DNA from: Streptomyces sp. CNQ-509
GTDB lineage: Bacteria; Actinomycetota; Actinomycetes; Streptomycetales; Streptomycetaceae
Direction: 5' to 3'
DNA length: 64,000 nt
Assembly (NCBI RefSeq): GCF_001011035.1
Contig: NZ_CP011492.1
Location: 4,819,001-4,883,000, forward strand
The notes under the pieces were generated by a model, which made no database searches, was not told the DNA's origin, and saw only the letters and a list, made by a program, of their open reading frames with translations. Made by a program: the position numbers and the translations under genes. This document shows positions 1 to 7,311 of this stretch, one piece after another; within the stretch, counting starts at the first letter, position 1; the number at the start of each line of letters is the position of its first letter.

Positions 1-905
1 TCCTGGAGCGCGAGCTTCACCTCGCCGTGCGCCTCGTCGACCATGGCGGCCGCCGCCTCCGGGTCCTCCAGCAGCTTCTCCTTCGCCAGCCCCAGGTCCA
101 TCGCCAGCGCCACGAGCCGGGCCTGTGCGCCGTCGTGCAGGTCGCGCTCGATGCGCCGCAGGTCCGCCGCCGCCGTGTCCACCACGACCCCGCGGTCCGT
201 CTCCAGCTCCTGCACCCGGGTGGCCAGCTTCGACGGTCCCAGCAGCCCGACGACCATCGCCCGGTCCACGTACGACAGGCTGCGCACCACCCACGGCGAG
301 GCGAGCAGGAACACGGCGCCGACGCCGACCGCGAAGAGCTGCTCCAGCGGCGAGTCCAGGTACCAGCCGTCGCCGTCCGCGTTCCCGTACACCTGGAGCC
401 CGTCCTGGCCCCAGTGCGCGGGGAAGACCCACTGCCACAGCGGGTACGTGACCATGGACCAGCTCCAGAACATGACGGCCACCGAGAGGGTGAAGGAGCA
501 CACCGCCCAGAACATGTGCAGCAGCCCGTAGAGCATCGTCCGCCACGACTCGCCGCTGCGGAACAGCGACCCGACCCAGCCCATGAACCCGGAGGCACGG
601 CGGTGCAGCGGCTCCGGGTCGTCGACGTGCAGGTCCAGCAGCAGCCGGGCGCGGGTCCGCTCGACGTAGCCCATGCCGCGGCAGCCGGCCAGCATCGCGG
701 CGAGCACCGGGACGCCGAGGAACGTGATCAGCAGACCGAGGCCGAGCGACAGCATCGTGATCGTGTAGACGAAGAACACGATCGACACCGGCAGGCTGAG
801 CAGGTGGTAGAGGAACTCGCGCCAGGTGCGGGCCTCGAAGGGGGCGCGCAGGGCGAGGGGAAGCCGCGGGCGGCGGGCCTCGGGTGCGTACGCGGTGCTG
901 TCCAT
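1..905 (-). CDS. Sensor histidine kinase, HisKA_3 type, C-terminal part outside the window
   Basis: This is a membrane-bound two-component sensor kinase. The ATG at 905 follows an AGAAGGA ribosome site. The first about 220 residues hold several hydrophobic segments (for example near residues 30-60 and 120-150) matching the Streptomyces 'sensor' domain. The dimerisation/phosphoacceptor helix follows with the RDLHDGAQARL motif, whose His is the expected phosphorylation site. The HATPase_c domain lies beyond base 1, so the gene is incomplete only because of the window edge. It sits 138 bp downstream of a second kinase on the same strand, and the two are almost identical around the H-box, so they arose by tandem duplication. 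No response regulator is visible in the window for this pair; it may lie to the left. Confidence 0.85.
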   Translation of the reverse strand, partial: MDSTAYAPEARRPRLPLALRAPFEARTWREFLYHLLSLPVSIVFFVYTITMLSLGLGLLITFLGVPVLAAMLAGCRGMGYVERTRARLLLDLHVDDPEPLHRRASGFMGWVGSLFRSGESWRTMLYGLLHMFWAVCSFTLSVAVMFWSWSMVTYPLWQWVFPAHWGQDGLQVYGNADGDGWYLDSPLEQLFAVGVGAVFLLASPWVVRSLSYVDRAMVVGLLGPSKLATRVQELETDRGVVVDTAAADLRRIERDLHDGAQARLVALAMDLGLAKEKLLEDPEAAAAMVDEAHGEVKLALQ

Positions 906-1043
906 CGTCGGAAGTCCTTCTGCCGGAGCGCTGGTGACGGATCTGTCGAGCTTGTGCCTCCAGCCTCCTCGGCGGGGGCGCCGCGAGCCATGGAGCGGGT
1001 CGGTCTCTCGGTACGGGGGAAAACCCCACCTTCGGCGGTGCGG

Positions 1044-2252
1044 CTACGCGTGCGCCGGCGTCTGGGACTCGCGGTTGCGCCAGGGGAGTTCGGCGGTGAC
1101 GACCGTCGGACCGCCGCCCGGCGACTCCACGACCAGCAGCCCGTCCACCGAGCCCAGCCGCTCCGCAAGCCCCGACAGACCCGTGCCGCCGTCCAGCCGG
1201 GCGCCGCCCTTCCCGTCGTCGGTGACCTGCACCATGATGCGCCCCTCCGCCCGCCACACGTCGGCGCTCGCGGTCTTCGCACCGCTGTGCTTGCTGATGT
1301 TCTGCAGCAGCTCGGAGACCGTGTAGTACGCGATGCCCTCGATGGCCTGCGCGGGGCGGTCCTTGAGGTCGACGGTCACCGAGACGGGCACCGTGCAGCG
1401 CGCGGCGACCGCCGACAGGGCCGGGCCGAGGCCGCGGTCGGTGAGGATCGCCGGGTGGATGCCGCGGGCCAGGTCGCGCAGCTCCTCCAGGGCGAGCTTG
1501 ACCTCACCGTGCGCCTCGCCGACCATCTCGGCGGCGGCCTCGGGGTCCTCCAGCAGCTTCTCCTTCGCCAGGCCGAGACCCATGGCCAGGGCCACGAGCC
1601 GGGCCTGTGCGCCGTCGTGCAGGTCGCGCTCGATGCGCCGCAGGTCCGCCGCCGCCGTGTCCACCACGACGCCGCGGTTCTCCTCCAGCTCCTTGATCCG
1701 CCGCTCCAGCGGGTCGGAAGGGCTGAGCAGCCCGCGGACCATCGCCCGGTCGACGTCGCTCAGGCCGCGCGCCAGCCACGGCAGCAGCGGCCACAGGACG
1801 AACAGCGACACGGACATGAGGGCGAACGTGAGGACTCCCCACGGCAGCCGCATCACGCTGTACAGCGTCGTCCGCCACCCGACGGGGTCCTTCAGCGTCG
1901 CCCACAGCCACGGCAGGAAGCCCCCGTACGTGCTGCGCCGGATCGGCGTCGGTGACTCGACGTGCACGCCGAGCAGCGCCCGCGCCCGCGCGCGCTCCCA
2001 CGCACCGATCCCCCGGGCGCCGGCGAGGCCGGCGGCCAGCAGCGGCAGACCGATCACCGTGATCGACAGCAGCGCGCCGGCGTAGAGCCAGATCGAGACG
2101 TAGGCGAAGGCGAAGATCGCCATGGGGAGGTTCACCAGCAGGTGCACGATCTCACGCCAGGTCGTGCCGCTGAGCGGCGGGCGCGGTGGGGGCAGCGGCT
2201 TGTCGCCGCCCGGCTTGACCGGCGGCTCCGCACCCGGGCGGCTGTGACTCAT
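1044..2252 (-). CDS. Sensor histidine kinase, HisKA_3/HATPase_c type
   Basis: A complete sensor kinase of 402 residues. The ATG at 2252 is chosen because CTGGGAGG lies directly before it; an upstream in-frame extension is Arg/Pro-rich and shadow-like. After a Pro-rich cytosolic start come paired membrane helices at about 40-75 and 130-165, then a linker coiled region. The H-box ERDLHDGAQARLVALAM has its phosphoacceptor at His212. The HATPase_c domain has an N-box (SELLQNISKHS) and G-boxes (DDGKGG, GTGLSGLAERL). The ATP-binding portion looks intact, so it should be an active kinase. It is the upstream member of a tandem pair with the truncated kinase at the window start. The ligand is unknown. 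Confidence 0.9.
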   Translation of the reverse strand: MSHSRPGAEPPVKPGGDKPLPPPRPPLSGTTWREIVHLLVNLPMAIFAFAYVSIWLYAGALLSITVIGLPLLAAGLAGARGIGAWERARARALLGVHVESPTPIRRSTYGGFLPWLWATLKDPVGWRTTLYSVMRLPWGVLTFALMSVSLFVLWPLLPWLARGLSDVDRAMVRGLLSPSDPLERRIKELEENRGVVVDTAAADLRRIERDLHDGAQARLVALAMGLGLAKEKLLEDPEAAAEMVGEAHGEVKLALEELRDLARGIHPAILTDRGLGPALSAVAARCTVPVSVTVDLKDRPAQAIEGIAYYTVSELLQNISKHSGAKTASADVWRAEGRIMVQVTDDGKGGARLDGGTGLSGLAERLGSVDGLLVVESPGGGPTVVTAELPWRNRESQTPAHA

Positions 2253-2511
2253 CCTCCCAGGGTGCCGCGCCGGGGCGCGGGGGCGCCATGGGGGGTGTAC
2301 CGGGGAACGTACGGGGGTTAACCCCACCCTTTGCGGAGAAGTCTCCGGTTCGGTGCGCGGCGGTGCGGCAGGCGTACGGCTCGCGGGAAGTGGCGTACAC
2401 GGGATGGCCACAGGGCCCGGGGCAGGGCCTACACTCCTTGCCCGTACAGGTCGATGTCCTGACCGAATGCGCACGGGTCAGCCAGCCACAGCAGTCAGGA
2501 GCGGAGCGGAC

Positions 2512-2913
2512 GTGCCGGACATGCTCGCCGCCGACGCCCTCGCCGCCGGGTACTTCGACGGCTACGGGGTGGTCGGCCTCGTCGCCGTGCTGGGCCTGCT
2601 CTTCGTCGGCGTCGCCTTCGGCGGCGCCCGGCTGCTGCGGCCCGCGGTGCCGACGCCGGAGAAGCTGCTGACGTACGAGTGCGGGGTGGACCCGGTCGGG
2701 GAGGGCTGGGCGCACACGCAGGTCCGCTACTACGTGTACGCCTTCCTGTACGTGATCTTCGCGGTCGACGCCATCTTCCTCTTCCCCTGGGCGACGGTCT
2801 TCGCGGCGCCGGGGTACGGGGCGGTGACGCTCGTGGAGATGTTCATCTTCCTCGGCTTCCTCGCCGTGGGCCTGCTGTACGCCTGGAAGAAGGGCGTCCT
2901 GGAATGGACGTGA
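2512..2913 (+). CDS. nuoA: NADH-quinone oxidoreductase subunit A (second nuo locus)
   Basis: A 133-residue membrane subunit of the NDH-1 proton pump. Three hydrophobic helices (about residues 16-36, 72-92, 98-118) and the family motifs YECGVDP and RYYVYAFLYVIFAVD identify NuoA. The GTG at 2512 is preferred because GGAG sits 5 nt before it; the ATG at 2521 is in frame but badly spaced. It is the first gene of an operon nuoABCHIJKLMN, and its end overlaps nuoB by 10 bp. The 259 bp upstream is non-coding and probably holds the promoter. NuoA sits at the junction of the membrane and peripheral arms next to the quinone channel. Confidence 0.93.
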   Translation: MPDMLAADALAAGYFDGYGVVGLVAVLGLLFVGVAFGGARLLRPAVPTPEKLLTYECGVDPVGEGWAHTQVRYYVYAFLYVIFAVDAIFLFPWATVFAAPGYGAVTLVEMFIFLGFLAVGLLYAWKKGVLEWT

Positions 2914-3512
2914 ACCCCGCCGCCGCCCCCGCCCCGGCCGCTGCCCCCGCGCCCGCCCCCGTGCAGCGCGTGGGCGTGCTCCAGCGGCTGGCGCCCCAGC
3001 CGATGAAGGTCGTGCTCAACTGGGGCCGCCGCTACAGCCTGTGGGTCTTCAACTTCGGCCTCGCCTGCTGCGCGATCGAGTTCATCGCCGCGTCGATGGC
3101 CAGGCACGACTTCATCCGCCTCGGCGTCATCCCGTTCGCGCCCGGCCCGCGGCAGGCGGACCTGATGGTGGTGTCCGGCACGGTGACGGACAAGATGGCG
3201 CCGTCGGTGAAGCGGCTGTACGAGCAGATGCCGGAGCCGAAGTACGTGATCTCCTTCGGCGCGTGCTCCAACTGCGGCGGGCCGTACTGGGACTCGTACG
3301 CGGTGACGAAGGGCGTGGACCAGATCATCCCGGTGGACGTGTACGTGCCCGGCTGCCCGCCGCGGCCGGAGGCGCTGCTCCAGGGGATCCTGAAGCTCCA
3401 GGAGAAGATCGCGCGGGAGTCGCTGGCGGAGCGGTACGGGACGTCGCCGTCCGGGGCGCCGGCGGGTGCGCTGACGAGCGGGCTGGTGAAGCCGCCGGAG
3501 GACGCCGGATGA
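2904..3512 (+). CDS. nuoB: NADH-quinone oxidoreductase subunit B (second nuo locus)
   Basis: A 202-residue subunit that carries iron-sulfur cluster N2, the last electron carrier before quinone. The four expected ligands are visible: adjacent Cys55-Cys56 in FGLACCAIEF, Cys121 in GACSNCGGPYWDSY, and Cys151 in VPGCPPRPEAL. The N-terminal about 20 residues are an Ala-Pro stretch, and about 25 residues at the C-terminus are poorly conserved. The ATG at 2904 lies inside the end of nuoA, and the stop overlaps the nuoC start (ATGA), so translation is probably coupled. The intact ligands argue that the locus makes a working redox module rather than a decayed copy. Confidence 0.95.
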   Translation: MDVNPAAAPAPAAAPAPAPVQRVGVLQRLAPQPMKVVLNWGRRYSLWVFNFGLACCAIEFIAASMARHDFIRLGVIPFAPGPRQADLMVVSGTVTDKMAPSVKRLYEQMPEPKYVISFGACSNCGGPYWDSYAVTKGVDQIIPVDVYVPGCPPRPEALLQGILKLQEKIARESLAERYGTSPSGAPAGALTSGLVKPPEDAG

Positions 3513-4774
3513 CGGAGCAGGGGGAGGGCTGGCTCCCACGGCCGGCCACGGAACTGTTCGGCCCGGAGGCGGCGGCGAAGGAGGCGTACGGCGTCCTGAC
3601 GGTGGACGTGCCGGCGACCACCTGGACCGAGGCGCTGCGGACGGCGCGCTCCGAACTGGGCTGCACGTTCTTCGACTGGCTCAGCGCCGTCGACGAACCG
3701 GCCGAGGGCTTCCGCATCGCCGCCCACGTCGTCGCCGTCGGCACCCCGCCGCGCCGCCTGCTGCTCCGCACGACGGTGCCGCACGCGGCCCCGGCGCTGG
3801 CGACGGCGACGGGCGTCTACGCGGGGGCGGCGTGGCACGAGCGGGAGACGCACGAGATGTTCGGCGTCGACTTCCCCGGCCACCCGCACCTGGTGCGGCT
3901 GCTGCTGCCGGAGGAGTTCGAGGGCCACCCGCTGCGGAAGGACTTCGTCCTGGCGGCGCGGGTCGCGAAGGCGTGGCCGGGCGCGAAGGAGCCGGGCGAG
4001 TCCCACGCGGGGGGCCCGAAGCGGCGCCAGATGCAGCCCCCGGGCGTCCCGGACCCCAACGACTGGGGCCCTCAGAAGGGCACCCTCCCCCCACCCCCCG
4101 CCCGCCCCGCCCGCCGCGCGGGCACGAGAAGGGCCGCCGCGGCGGCCCAGGAGGAAAACGCCACCGCACCGCCCGCCGATTCCGGTACCGGCCGCCCGGC
4201 CCGCGGCGCACGCCGGACGCGCTCGGCGAGCGGGGGTTCCGCCTCGCAGCGGGCGGCCGAGGAGACTCCGGGCGAACCGCAGGACGGCGAGGAGGCCGGC
4301 GGCAGGATGGCTGCCGAAGGCACGCCGCGCGACGCCGCGGGCGCGGCTCCCGGCGGGGCCGGGCGCCCGCCGCGGGGCGCGCGGCGCGCGCGTTCGGCGA
4401 GCGGGGGTTCGGCGTCGCAGCGCCCCGCTGACGAGGTTTCTGCCTCCCGGCCGGGTGAGACGCAGGACGGAGACGACGCCGGGGGACCGGCGTCCGCCGA
4501 CGGCACGACGGGCGGGGCTCCCGGCGAAGCCGGGGCCGGGCGCCCCCCGCGCGGTGCGCGGCGCGCGCGTTCGGCGAGCGGGGGTTCCGCGTCGCAGCGG
4601 GCCGCCGGCGGCGGGCCCGCCGCCGCGGGCCGGGAGCCGCGCTCCCGTACCCGTACGCCCGACGCCCCCTGGCAACGCCCGCAACCCGACGGCGACTCGC
4701 CCCCACCCGCCAAGCCCGCGGCGGGCGAACCCTCCTCCGCCCCCGAGGACGGCGAAGGCGGTGAGTCCCCGTGA
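3509..4774 (+). CDS. nuoC: NADH-quinone oxidoreductase subunit C with long repetitive C-terminal tail
   Basis: A 421-residue protein whose first about 190 residues are an ordinary NuoC (30-kDa subunit): WHERETHEMFGVDFPGHP at about 109-126, then LRLLLPEEFEGHPLRKDF-like text. Residues about 191-421 form a disordered Pro/Ala/Arg/Gly-rich tail that NuoC normally lacks. It contains three copies of a unit built around GARRxRSASGGSASQR, separated by acidic linkers rich in Glu, Asp and Gly. The start ATG overlaps the nuoB stop, and its stop overlaps the nuoH GTG. NuoC usually pairs with NuoD, but no nuoD is present here. The tail might dock a partner or be a neutral expansion; its role is not known. 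Confidence 0.9.
   Translation: MTEQGEGWLPRPATELFGPEAAAKEAYGVLTVDVPATTWTEALRTARSELGCTFFDWLSAVDEPAEGFRIAAHVVAVGTPPRRLLLRTTVPHAAPALATATGVYAGAAWHERETHEMFGVDFPGHPHLVRLLLPEEFEGHPLRKDFVLAARVAKAWPGAKEPGESHAGGPKRRQMQPPGVPDPNDWGPQKGTLPPPPARPARRAGTRRAAAAAQEENATAPPADSGTGRPARGARRTRSASGGSASQRAAEETPGEPQDGEEAGGRMAAEGTPRDAAGAAPGGAGRPPRGARRARSASGGSASQRPADEVSASRPGETQDGDDAGGPASADGTTGGAPGEAGAGRPPRGARRARSASGGSASQRAAGGGPAAAGREPRSRTRTPDAPWQRPQPDGDSPPPAKPAAGEPSSAPEDGEGGESP
4193..4600 (+). repeat. Three in-frame direct repeats inside the nuoC tail
   Basis: Three related segments begin near 4193, 4362 and 4540, each about 62-68 bp, spaced about 170-178 bp apart. They share CGTTCGGCGAGCGGGGGTTC-type cores and each encodes a basic-Ser unit, RSASGGSASQR. 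The intervening DNA is also similar in composition, and all three stay in the nuoC reading frame. Confidence 0.85.
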
Positions 4775-5730
4775 ACGACGGGCTCGAAATCCTGGTCACC
4801 CTCCTCGGCGTGCTCGTCGTCTTTCTGCTCTTCCCGCTCGTCGTCGGGCAGACCGAGCACAAGGTCATGGCCCACATGCAAGGCCGCGTGGGCCCCATGT
4901 ACGCCGGTGGCTTCCACGGCTGGGCGCAACTCGTCGCCGACGGCCTCAAGTTCGTGCAGAAGGAAGACGTCGTCCCCGCCGGTGCCGACCGCCGCGTCTT
5001 CCAGCTCGCGCCCGCCGTCGCCCTCCTGCCCTACCTCATCGTCCTCGTCGCCATCCCCTTCCACCCCGGCGGCGGCGTCGGCGAGGCGCTGAACGCCGGC
5101 ATCTTCTTCGTGCTGGCCGTCATGGGCGTCGGCGTCCTCGGGTCCCTCATGGGCGGCTGGGCGTCCGCCAACAAGTACTCCCTCCTCGGCGGCCTCCGCA
5201 CCGCCGCGCAGCTCCTCGCCTACGAGCTGCCCATGCTGCTCGCCGCCGCCTCCGTCGCCATGGCCGCCGGGACGGTCTCACTCGTCGGGATCGTCGACGG
5301 GTTCGAGTGGTGGTGGCTGCCGTGGCAGCTCGTCGGCGGCGTGGTGTTCTTCACCGCCGGGCTCGCCGAGCTGCAACGCCCGCCCTTCGACGCCCCCGTC
5401 GCCGACTCGGAGATCATCTTCGGCGCGTACACCGAGTACTCCGGGCTGCGCTTCGCGCTGTTCCTCCTCGCCGAGTACGCCGGCATCGTCGTCCTCAGCG
5501 CGCTGACCGCCGTGCTCTTCCTCGGCGGCTGGCACGGCCCGTACGCCGACGGGCTCGGCTGGCTCTGGACGCTGCTGAAGACCGGGATCCTCGCCTTCGC
5601 CGTGATCTGGCTGCGCGTCACGTACCCGAGGCTGCGCGAGGACCAGATCCAGCGCTTCGCCTGGACGACCCTCATCCCGCTCGCCCTCGCGCAGATCGCG
5701 TTCACCGGCATCGTGAAGGTGGTGATCTGA
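4771..5730 (+). CDS. nuoH: NADH-quinone oxidoreductase subunit H (second nuo locus)
   Basis: A 319-residue membrane subunit forming the quinone-entry region of NDH-1. The GTG start overlaps the nuoC stop (GTGA). It has about eight hydrophobic helices. Family motifs include HKVMAHMQGRVGPMYAG near residues 31-47, ADGLKFVQKED at about 56-66, and the acidic loop AELQRPPFDAPVADSEI with conserved Glu/Asp residues used in quinone-coupled proton transfer. Length and motifs are normal, and translation is coupled on both sides. With nuoA, J, K, L, M and N it would form a complete membrane arm. Confidence 0.95.
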   Translation: MNDGLEILVTLLGVLVVFLLFPLVVGQTEHKVMAHMQGRVGPMYAGGFHGWAQLVADGLKFVQKEDVVPAGADRRVFQLAPAVALLPYLIVLVAIPFHPGGGVGEALNAGIFFVLAVMGVGVLGSLMGGWASANKYSLLGGLRTAAQLLAYELPMLLAAASVAMAAGTVSLVGIVDGFEWWWLPWQLVGGVVFFTAGLAELQRPPFDAPVADSEIIFGAYTEYSGLRFALFLLAEYAGIVVLSALTAVLFLGGWHGPYADGLGWLWTLLKTGILAFAVIWLRVTYPRLREDQIQRFAWTTLIPLALAQIAFTGIVKVVI

Positions 5731-5732
5731 CG

Positions 5733-6290
5733 GTGAAGGGGCTCGCCAAGGGGCTCGCGGTCACGCTGCGCACGATGACGCGGCGCTCGCACACCGCGCA
5801 CTACCCCGACACCCTGCCCGCGCTGCCGCCGCGCAGCCGCGGCGTCATCGCGCTGTTCGAGGAGAACTGCACGGTCTGCATGCTCTGCGCCCGCGAGTGC
5901 CCGGACTGGTGCATCTACATCGACTCGCACAAGGAGACCGTGCCGCCCGCCGCCCCCGGCGGGCGCGAGCGCAGCCGCAACGTGCTCGACCGCTTCGCGA
6001 TCGACTTCGCGCTGTGCATGTACTGCGGGATCTGCATCGAGGTCTGCCCGTTCGACGCGCTTTTCTGGTCGCCGGAGTTCGAGTACGCGGAGACCGACAT
6101 CCTTGAGCTGACCCACGAGCGCGACCGGCTGCGGGACTGGATGTGGACGGTGCCGGTCCCGCCCGCGCCGGACCCGGCGGGGGAGGAGCCGAAGGAGCTG
6201 GGCGCGGCGCGCAAGGCGGCGGAGAAAGCGGAGGCCGCGCGGGTACGGGACGCGGGGGAGCCCCCGGCCGGGGAGGGCGACGACGCATGA
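5733..6290 (+). CDS. nuoI: NADH-quinone oxidoreductase subunit I, 2[4Fe-4S] ferredoxin-like
   Basis: A 185-residue peripheral subunit with two complete CxxCxxCxxxC(P) clusters: Cys46, 49, 52, 56 (CTVCMLCARECP) and Cys95, 98, 101, 105 (CMYCGICIEVCP). These bind clusters N6a and N6b, which hand electrons to NuoB. The GTG at 5733 lies 2 nt after the nuoH stop. The C-terminal about 45 residues are a charged Ala/Glu/Lys tail. The stop overlaps the nuoJ ATG. Because NuoE, F and G are missing here, the electrons must come from a donor other than a locally encoded NADH module, for example a ferredoxin or subunits from the main nuo operon (inference). Confidence 0.95.
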   Translation: MKGLAKGLAVTLRTMTRRSHTAHYPDTLPALPPRSRGVIALFEENCTVCMLCARECPDWCIYIDSHKETVPPAAPGGRERSRNVLDRFAIDFALCMYCGICIEVCPFDALFWSPEFEYAETDILELTHERDRLRDWMWTVPVPPAPDPAGEEPKELGAARKAAEKAEAARVRDAGEPPAGEGDDA

Positions 6291-6889
6291 CCCTCGCCGC
6301 CGAGACCCACGGCTTCCTGTCGCCCACCGGCGTCGAGATCGTCTTCCTCCTCACCGGCCTGGTGACCCTCGGCGCCGCCGTGATCACCGTGACCACCCGG
6401 CAGTTGGTGCACGCCGCGCTGTGGCTGGTGGTCGCGCTCGGCGGGCTGGCGGTCGAGTACCTGCTGCTGACCGCCGAGTTCGTCGCCTGGGTGCAGGTGC
6501 TGATCTACGTCGGTTCCGTGGTCGTGCTGCTGCTCTTCGGGCTGATGCTGACCCGTGCGCCGATAGGCCGCTCGCCGGACGCCGACTCGGGCAACCGGTG
6601 GGTGGCGCTGGGCGTGGCGGGGGCGGCTGCGGTGCTGCTGGTGACCCTGGTGGTGGACGCGTTCCGTACGACGTGGATCGACCTGGACGAGCCCAAGGGC
6701 ACCACCGACCTGCTGGGGGCCGGCGTCTTCCGGCACTGGGTGCTGCCGTTCGAGGCGCTGTCGGTGCTGCTGCTGGCGGCGCTGGTGGGGGCGATCGTGC
6801 TGTCCCGCAAGGACGGCGGATCCGCGGCCGGGGACGCCGGCGAAAGCACTCGGGCCGCCGGGGCCGCCGATGACGGCGGGGAGGGCTGA
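6287..6889 (+). CDS. nuoJ: NADH-quinone oxidoreductase subunit J (second nuo locus)
   Basis: A 200-residue membrane subunit with five hydrophobic helices: four in the first about 110 residues and one near 160-182. The family signature EFVAWVQVLIYVGSVVVLLLF carries the helix that forms the pi-bulge in complex I. The ATG overlaps the nuoI stop, and the stop TGA shares a base with the nuoK ATG. The C-terminal 25 residues are a Gly/Ala-rich, probably cytosolic, tail. Confidence 0.93.
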   Translation: MTLAAETHGFLSPTGVEIVFLLTGLVTLGAAVITVTTRQLVHAALWLVVALGGLAVEYLLLTAEFVAWVQVLIYVGSVVVLLLFGLMLTRAPIGRSPDADSGNRWVALGVAGAAAVLLVTLVVDAFRTTWIDLDEPKGTTDLLGAGVFRHWVLPFEALSVLLLAALVGAIVLSRKDGGSAAGDAGESTRAAGAADDGGEG

Positions 6890-7311
6890 TGCATCTCGCG
6901 TATCCGGCGGTGCTGGCGGTGCTGCTGTTCTGCGTCGGCCTCTACGGCGTGCTGGCCAGGCGCAACGCCATCCTGGTGCTGATGTCCGTCGAGCTGATGC
7001 TCAACGCCGTCAACCTCAACCTCGTCGCCTTCGACGTCTGGCTGCGCGACACCCTGCGCGCCGGGCAGTCGTTCACGCTGTTCATCATCGCGGTGGCCGC
7101 GGCCGAGATCGGCATCGGGCTGGCCATCGTGCTGATGGTGTACCGCAATCGGGGCACCTCCGCCGTCGACCGCCTGCGCGACCTCGCCGACACGGACGCG
7201 GGCCGCGCCGGTGACGGAGCGGAAGACTCGGCACCAGACGCAGCAGCCCAAGGCGCCACCGCAGGCGGCGAGTCCGGGACCGCGTCGAAGAAGGCCGAGG
7301 CCACCGCGTGA
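6889..7311 (+). CDS. nuoK: NADH-quinone oxidoreductase subunit K (second nuo locus)
   Basis: A 140-residue protein with three helices typical of NuoK/MrpC. The conserved Glu in MSVELMLNAVNLNLV (helix 2) and the helix-3 motif FIIAVAAAEIGIGLAIV carry the membrane glutamates needed for proton transfer. The usual NuoK is about 100 residues; the extra about 40 here are a hydrophilic Asp/Ala/Gly-rich tail. The start overlaps the nuoJ stop, and the end overlaps the nuoL GTG by 4 bp. Confidence 0.94.
   Translation: MHLAYPAVLAVLLFCVGLYGVLARRNAILVLMSVELMLNAVNLNLVAFDVWLRDTLRAGQSFTLFIIAVAAAEIGIGLAIVLMVYRNRGTSAVDRLRDLADTDAGRAGDGAEDSAPDAAAQGATAGGESGTASKKAEATA

Noticed and set aside
3032..5064. Long minus-strand frames opposite nuoB-nuoH
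   Set aside because: Arg/Ala/Pro-rich shadows of overlapping nuo genes.
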